Assembly (NCBI RefSeq): GCF_030658505.1
Contig: NZ_JAUTXR010000132.1
Coordinates: 1-45,310 of the forward strand
DNA length: 45,310 nt
Direction: 5' to 3'
Origin: Stenotrophomonas raiganjensis (SeqCode)
Lineage (GTDB): Bacteria > Pseudomonadota > Gammaproteobacteria > Xanthomonadales > Xanthomonadaceae
Made by a program: the position numbers and the translations under genes. Positions 42,910-45,310 of the stretch are shown piece by piece. A model generated the notes under the pieces. It did no database searches. It was not told the DNA's origin and saw only the letters and a list, made by a program, of their open reading frames with translations. The number at the start of each line of letters is the position of its first letter. Position 1 is the stretch's first letter.

Positions 42910-43683
42910 ATGCAGGAAGCACAGTGGTGGTATGCCAACAGCAGGCAGAGCGAAGGACCGGTGGACCTGGCCGGCCTGCGTCGCCTGCAGCAGGACGGGA
43001 CGGTGACAGCGCGTACGCTGCTGTGGTGCGAAGGCATGCCATCGTGGCGGCCACTGGCGGAACTGGATCAACCTTCAACACCCATCGAGGCGGCTCCGGC
43101 CCTGGATCTCGACGCAGCGCCTTCGGCTGAGGCCATTGCGCCGGATGTCGGCGATCCGTCCGATCCGTATCGTGCGCCGGTTGCCGCACCGGATACGGCA
43201 GCGGCTGCTGGGCTGGAGGGCGAAATGGCGCTCTACGCCAGTGTGGTCGGAGGCAACTTCCCGATCTACCGCCAGCGTTGGCGGCTGGATCAAGGCATCG
43301 CCACGGGCAGCGGTACCTGGCACTGGCCAGCATTCCTGCTGGGCCTGATCTGGATGATGTACCGCAAGATGTACCGCCTCGCGGCGATGTGGACCGGCCT
43401 GCTGCTGCTGGTCAGCGTGGTCGAGACCCTGCTGGATGTGCCCGATGGCCTCTCGCTGGTCATCACCTTCGCACTCGGCATCACGACCGGGATCTTTGGC
43501 AACAGCTGGTACCTGGCACACTGCCAGCGCCAGATCGCCCAGGCCCGTGCGGTGACTGGCGGCGATGAAGCACGGCTGCGCAGCGAGCTGACCGCGCGCG
43601 GTGGCACCAGCGTGGTCGCCACACTGGGCGCCATCGTCATCGCGACGGTGCTCAGCATCGTCGGCGCCGCATTGGCGGGGTAG
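42910..43683 (+). CDS. GYF_2 domain plus DUF2628-type membrane protein
   Basis: A 257-residue inner-membrane protein. Residues 1-48 (WWYANSRQSEGPVDLAGLRR...TLLWCEGMPSWRPLAEL) form a GYF_2 domain, a proline-peptide-binding fold common in bacterial membrane proteins. A Pro/Ala/Asp-rich linker (about 50-100) leads to a DUF2628-like region: NFPIYRQRWRLDQG, WHWPAFLLGLIWMMYRKMYR and further hydrophobic segments, ending in a final helix (VVATLGAIVIATVLSIVGAA). AAGGA at 42897-42901 sits 8 bp before ATG 42910, which I prefer over ATG 42901, where the same AAGGA would overlap the start. Function unknown; probably an envelope scaffold. Confidence 0.85.
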   Translation: MQEAQWWYANSRQSEGPVDLAGLRRLQQDGTVTARTLLWCEGMPSWRPLAELDQPSTPIEAAPALDLDAAPSAEAIAPDVGDPSDPYRAPVAAPDTAAAAGLEGEMALYASVVGGNFPIYRQRWRLDQGIATGSGTWHWPAFLLGLIWMMYRKMYRLAAMWTGLLLLVSVVETLLDVPDGLSLVITFALGITTGIFGNSWYLAHCQRQIAQARAVTGGDEARLRSELTARGGTSVVATLGAIVIATVLSIVGAALAG

Positions 43684-43689
43684 GCGGCG

Positions 43690-44877
43690 TCAGTGGTTCT
43701 GGCGGGGCCGCAGCACCAGCAGGCACAGCGCACCGGCTACCAGGCCCCAGAACGCCGAGCCGATGCCGGCCAGTGAGACGCCCGAGGCGGTGACCAGGAA
43801 GGTGACCAGCGCCGCCTCGCGGTCCCGTTCCACCGCCAGCGCGCTGGCCAGGCTGTTGGCGATGGTGCCGAACAGCGCGATGCCGGCCACGCAGGCCACC
43901 AGTTCCTTCGGGAACGCGGCGAACAGCGCAGCCACGGTGGCGCCGAACAGGCCGATGACGATATAGAAGGTGCCGGCGGCCATCGCGGCGGTGTAGCGCC
44001 GCGCCGGATCCTCGTGCGCGTCACGGCCCATGCAGATTGCGGCCGTGATCGCTGCCAGGTTGAGTGCGTAGGCACCGAACGGTGCCAGCAGTGTATTGAC
44101 CACACCGATCCAGCCAATCAGCGGCGACACCGGGGCGTCATAGCCGGACGCGCGCATCACCGCTACGCCGGGAATGTTCTGCGAGGCCATGGTGACCACG
44201 AACAAGGGCAGGGCGATGCCGGCCACGGCGGTCCAGGACAAGGACGGGGTCACCCATTGCGGTACCGCCAGTTGCAGCTGCACCTGCTGTGCGTGCAACA
44301 GGCCACGGCTGGCCGCGACGGCGATGCCGACCAGCAGGGTGGCGATGACCGCATAGCGCGGGAACAGGCGGCGCCCGGCCAGCCAGGTGGCGAACATTGC
44401 CAGTGCCAGTACCAGTTGGGTGTTCATGGCCACGAACACGTCCAGACCGAAGCGCAGCAGCACCCCGGCCAGCATGCCGGCGGCCAGCGCCATCGGCACC
44501 CGCTGCATCAATCGGGCGAAGACGCCAGAGAAGCCGGCCAGCAGGCCCAGCACCGCGGCGAGCAGGAATGCACCTGTGGCCTCGGAAAGCGAAGCGCCGC
44601 CGGCACCCACCACCAGCATTGCCGCGCCTGGCGTCGACCATGCGGTCACCACTGGCACCCGATAGCGCAGCGACAGCCCGATGCAGGTGACACCCATGCC
44701 CAGCCCCAGTGCCCACATCCACGAGGCGATCTGTGCCTGGTTGGCACCCACGGCCTGTGCAGCCTGGAACACGATCACGGCGGAACTGGCGAAGCCGACC
44801 AGTACTGTAATGAAGCCGGCGACGATGGCTGGCATCGAAAGGTCGCGCCACCACGCGTGCCGAACCTGCATGCTCAT
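43690..44877 (-). CDS. Benzoate/H+ symporter-type carrier (BenE family)
   Basis: A 395-residue inner-membrane carrier with about 11-12 hydrophobic segments. BenE motifs are visible: PAIVAGFITVLVGFASSAVI, VVTAWSTPGAAMLV, ASQNIPGVAVMRASGYD and PFGAYALNLAAITAAICMGR. Named family members import benzoate, but no benzoate catabolic gene is nearby, so the substrate may differ (YdcO-like proteins have unknown substrates). A GGAG 8 bp upstream supports the ATG at 44877 over the longer open frame reaching 44946. The 433 bp upstream contain only promoter sequences pointing away from it. Confidence 0.92.
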   Translation of the reverse strand: MSMQVRHAWWRDLSMPAIVAGFITVLVGFASSAVIVFQAAQAVGANQAQIASWMWALGLGMGVTCIGLSLRYRVPVVTAWSTPGAAMLVVGAGGASLSEATGAFLLAAVLGLLAGFSGVFARLMQRVPMALAAGMLAGVLLRFGLDVFVAMNTQLVLALAMFATWLAGRRLFPRYAVIATLLVGIAVAASRGLLHAQQVQLQLAVPQWVTPSLSWTAVAGIALPLFVVTMASQNIPGVAVMRASGYDAPVSPLIGWIGVVNTLLAPFGAYALNLAAITAAICMGRDAHEDPARRYTAAMAAGTFYIVIGLFGATVAALFAAFPKELVACVAGIALFGTIANSLASALAVERDREAALVTFLVTASGVSLAGIGSAFWGLVAGALCLLVLRPRQNH

Positions 44878-45020
44878 TGCTCTGTCTCCACTGTGCATCC
44901 GTGCATTGATAGCTCTTGCGGCGTTGACCGCGCAACGCGCGGTCAACGCCGCCGTGATCTTCGAGCGTACGACATGCGTGATGTCGCGTTGGTTCTGTCA
45001 TCACGCTGCAAAAAAAACGC

Positions 45021-45048
45021 TTGACGAATTCCGCAGGATCTCTAGAAT
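45021..45048 (+). promoter_or_regulatory. Tandem stable-RNA-type promoter P1
   Basis: TTGACG (45021-45026), 16 bp, TAGAAT (45043-45048). An A run (45009-45017) lies just upstream of the -35 box, as in UP elements of strong promoters. It is the first of three promoters with identical spacing facing the right window edge; no gene lies between here and that edge. Confidence 0.6.
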
Positions 45049-45138
45049 TCGCCCCCTTGCTGCAGCGCATCGCTTCTTCGGAAACGGCACGCGAACAGCG
45101 ACGCCACCACCGCCGAACGAGATGATCGAACGAAGGTG

Positions 45139-45166
45139 TTGACGGACTCGAAAAGTCCGGCATAAT
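45139..45166 (+). promoter_or_regulatory. Tandem stable-RNA-type promoter P2
   Basis: TTGACG (45139-45144), 16 bp, CATAAT (45161-45166). The spacer contains GGACT-CGAA-AAGTCC, a small dyad. The -10 box is followed by GTCGGCTCGC, a GC-rich discriminator typical of stringently controlled promoters. It is closely similar to P3 over about 50 bp. Confidence 0.7.
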
Positions 45167-45260
45167 AGTCGGCTCGCAACGACGAAAGGCCCTCGGGTCC
45201 AACGACGAAGCGGCATCGGCAACAACGTCCACTCCGGTGAGGCGGCCTTGAAAAAAGGTG

Positions 45261-45288
45261 TTGACGAAGCGGAAAAGCCGGCTATAAT
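45261..45288 (+). promoter_or_regulatory. Tandem stable-RNA-type promoter P3
   Basis: TTGACG (45261-45266), 16 bp, consensus TATAAT (45283-45288), then GGGCGGCTCGC. An A run (45251-45256) precedes the -35 box. P2 and P3 share GGTGTTGACG at the -35 and ATAAT.G.CGGCTCGC around the -10. Such near-consensus tandem promoters with GC-rich discriminators usually drive rRNA or tRNA operons; the gene itself begins beyond the window, so rrn identity is inference. Confidence 0.78.
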
Positions 45289-45310
45289 GGGCGGCTCGCT
45301 ACGAAGGAAA

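Overview
The window is high-GC proteobacterial chromosome and looks like Stenotrophomonas (S. maltophilia complex, Xanthomonadaceae). The signs are GTAG-initiated short palindromes of the SMAG type between genes, the order mlaFEDCBA with mlaA inside the operon, recC-recB-recD as one overlapping unit, and uniform high-GC codon use. I see no phage, plasmid, transposase, integrase, CRISPR array or tRNA gene. Almost everything reads as vertically inherited chromosome. The window cuts an amino-acid permease at the left edge and ends at the right edge inside a set of strong stable-RNA-type promoters.

Layout. 1-8.7 kb holds small metabolic and transport genes: APC permease (partial), a secreted protein, an aldo/keto reductase with a divergent LysR, a LysE exporter, a second LysR divergent from a medium-chain dehydrogenase, a GST divergent from rmuC, and a lipoprotein. 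8.8-13.6 kb holds glutathione peroxidase and, on the other strand, the Mla outer-membrane lipid transport operon mlaFEDCBA. 13.75-22.65 kb is recCBD. 22.65-23.4 kb is a repeat-rich spacer and a small conserved gene. 23.5-28.7 kb is a MarR-controlled tripartite efflux operon (marR-aaeX-aaeA-outer membrane factor-aaeB-like). 28.7-29.27 kb is a repeat-rich spacer before folE. 30.0-35.55 kb is a three-gene Wadjet/Mks-type SMC operon (jetA, jetB, jetC) with no jetD nuclease gene beside it. 35.6-43.7 kb holds a TSUP carrier, a YchJ-family gene with an early in-frame stop, a diguanylate cyclase, ergothioneine genes egtB-egtD, a lytic transglycosylase, a hexose-6-phosphate mutarotase and a GYF-domain membrane protein. 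43.7-45.3 kb is a BenE-type carrier, then three tandem promoters pointing out of the window.

The most interesting signal is non-coding. Three copies of one structured element (22808-22909 on +, 28783-28880 on -, 29058-29160 on +) share a core of exactly 52 nt between long, locus-specific inverted arms. The core folds into two small hairpins whose stems change by compensatory substitutions. All six loops keep the sequence CANGGANG, the binding motif of RsmA/CsrA post-transcriptional regulators, and the two GGA motifs sit 23 nt apart in every copy. This looks like a dispersed family of twin RsmA-binding RNA modules. One copy lies in the recD 3' region and one just upstream of folE. Other points worth checking are the missing jetD, the TGA at codon 3 of the ychJ-like gene, the MarR operator overlapping its own promoter, and a second family of long palindromes.
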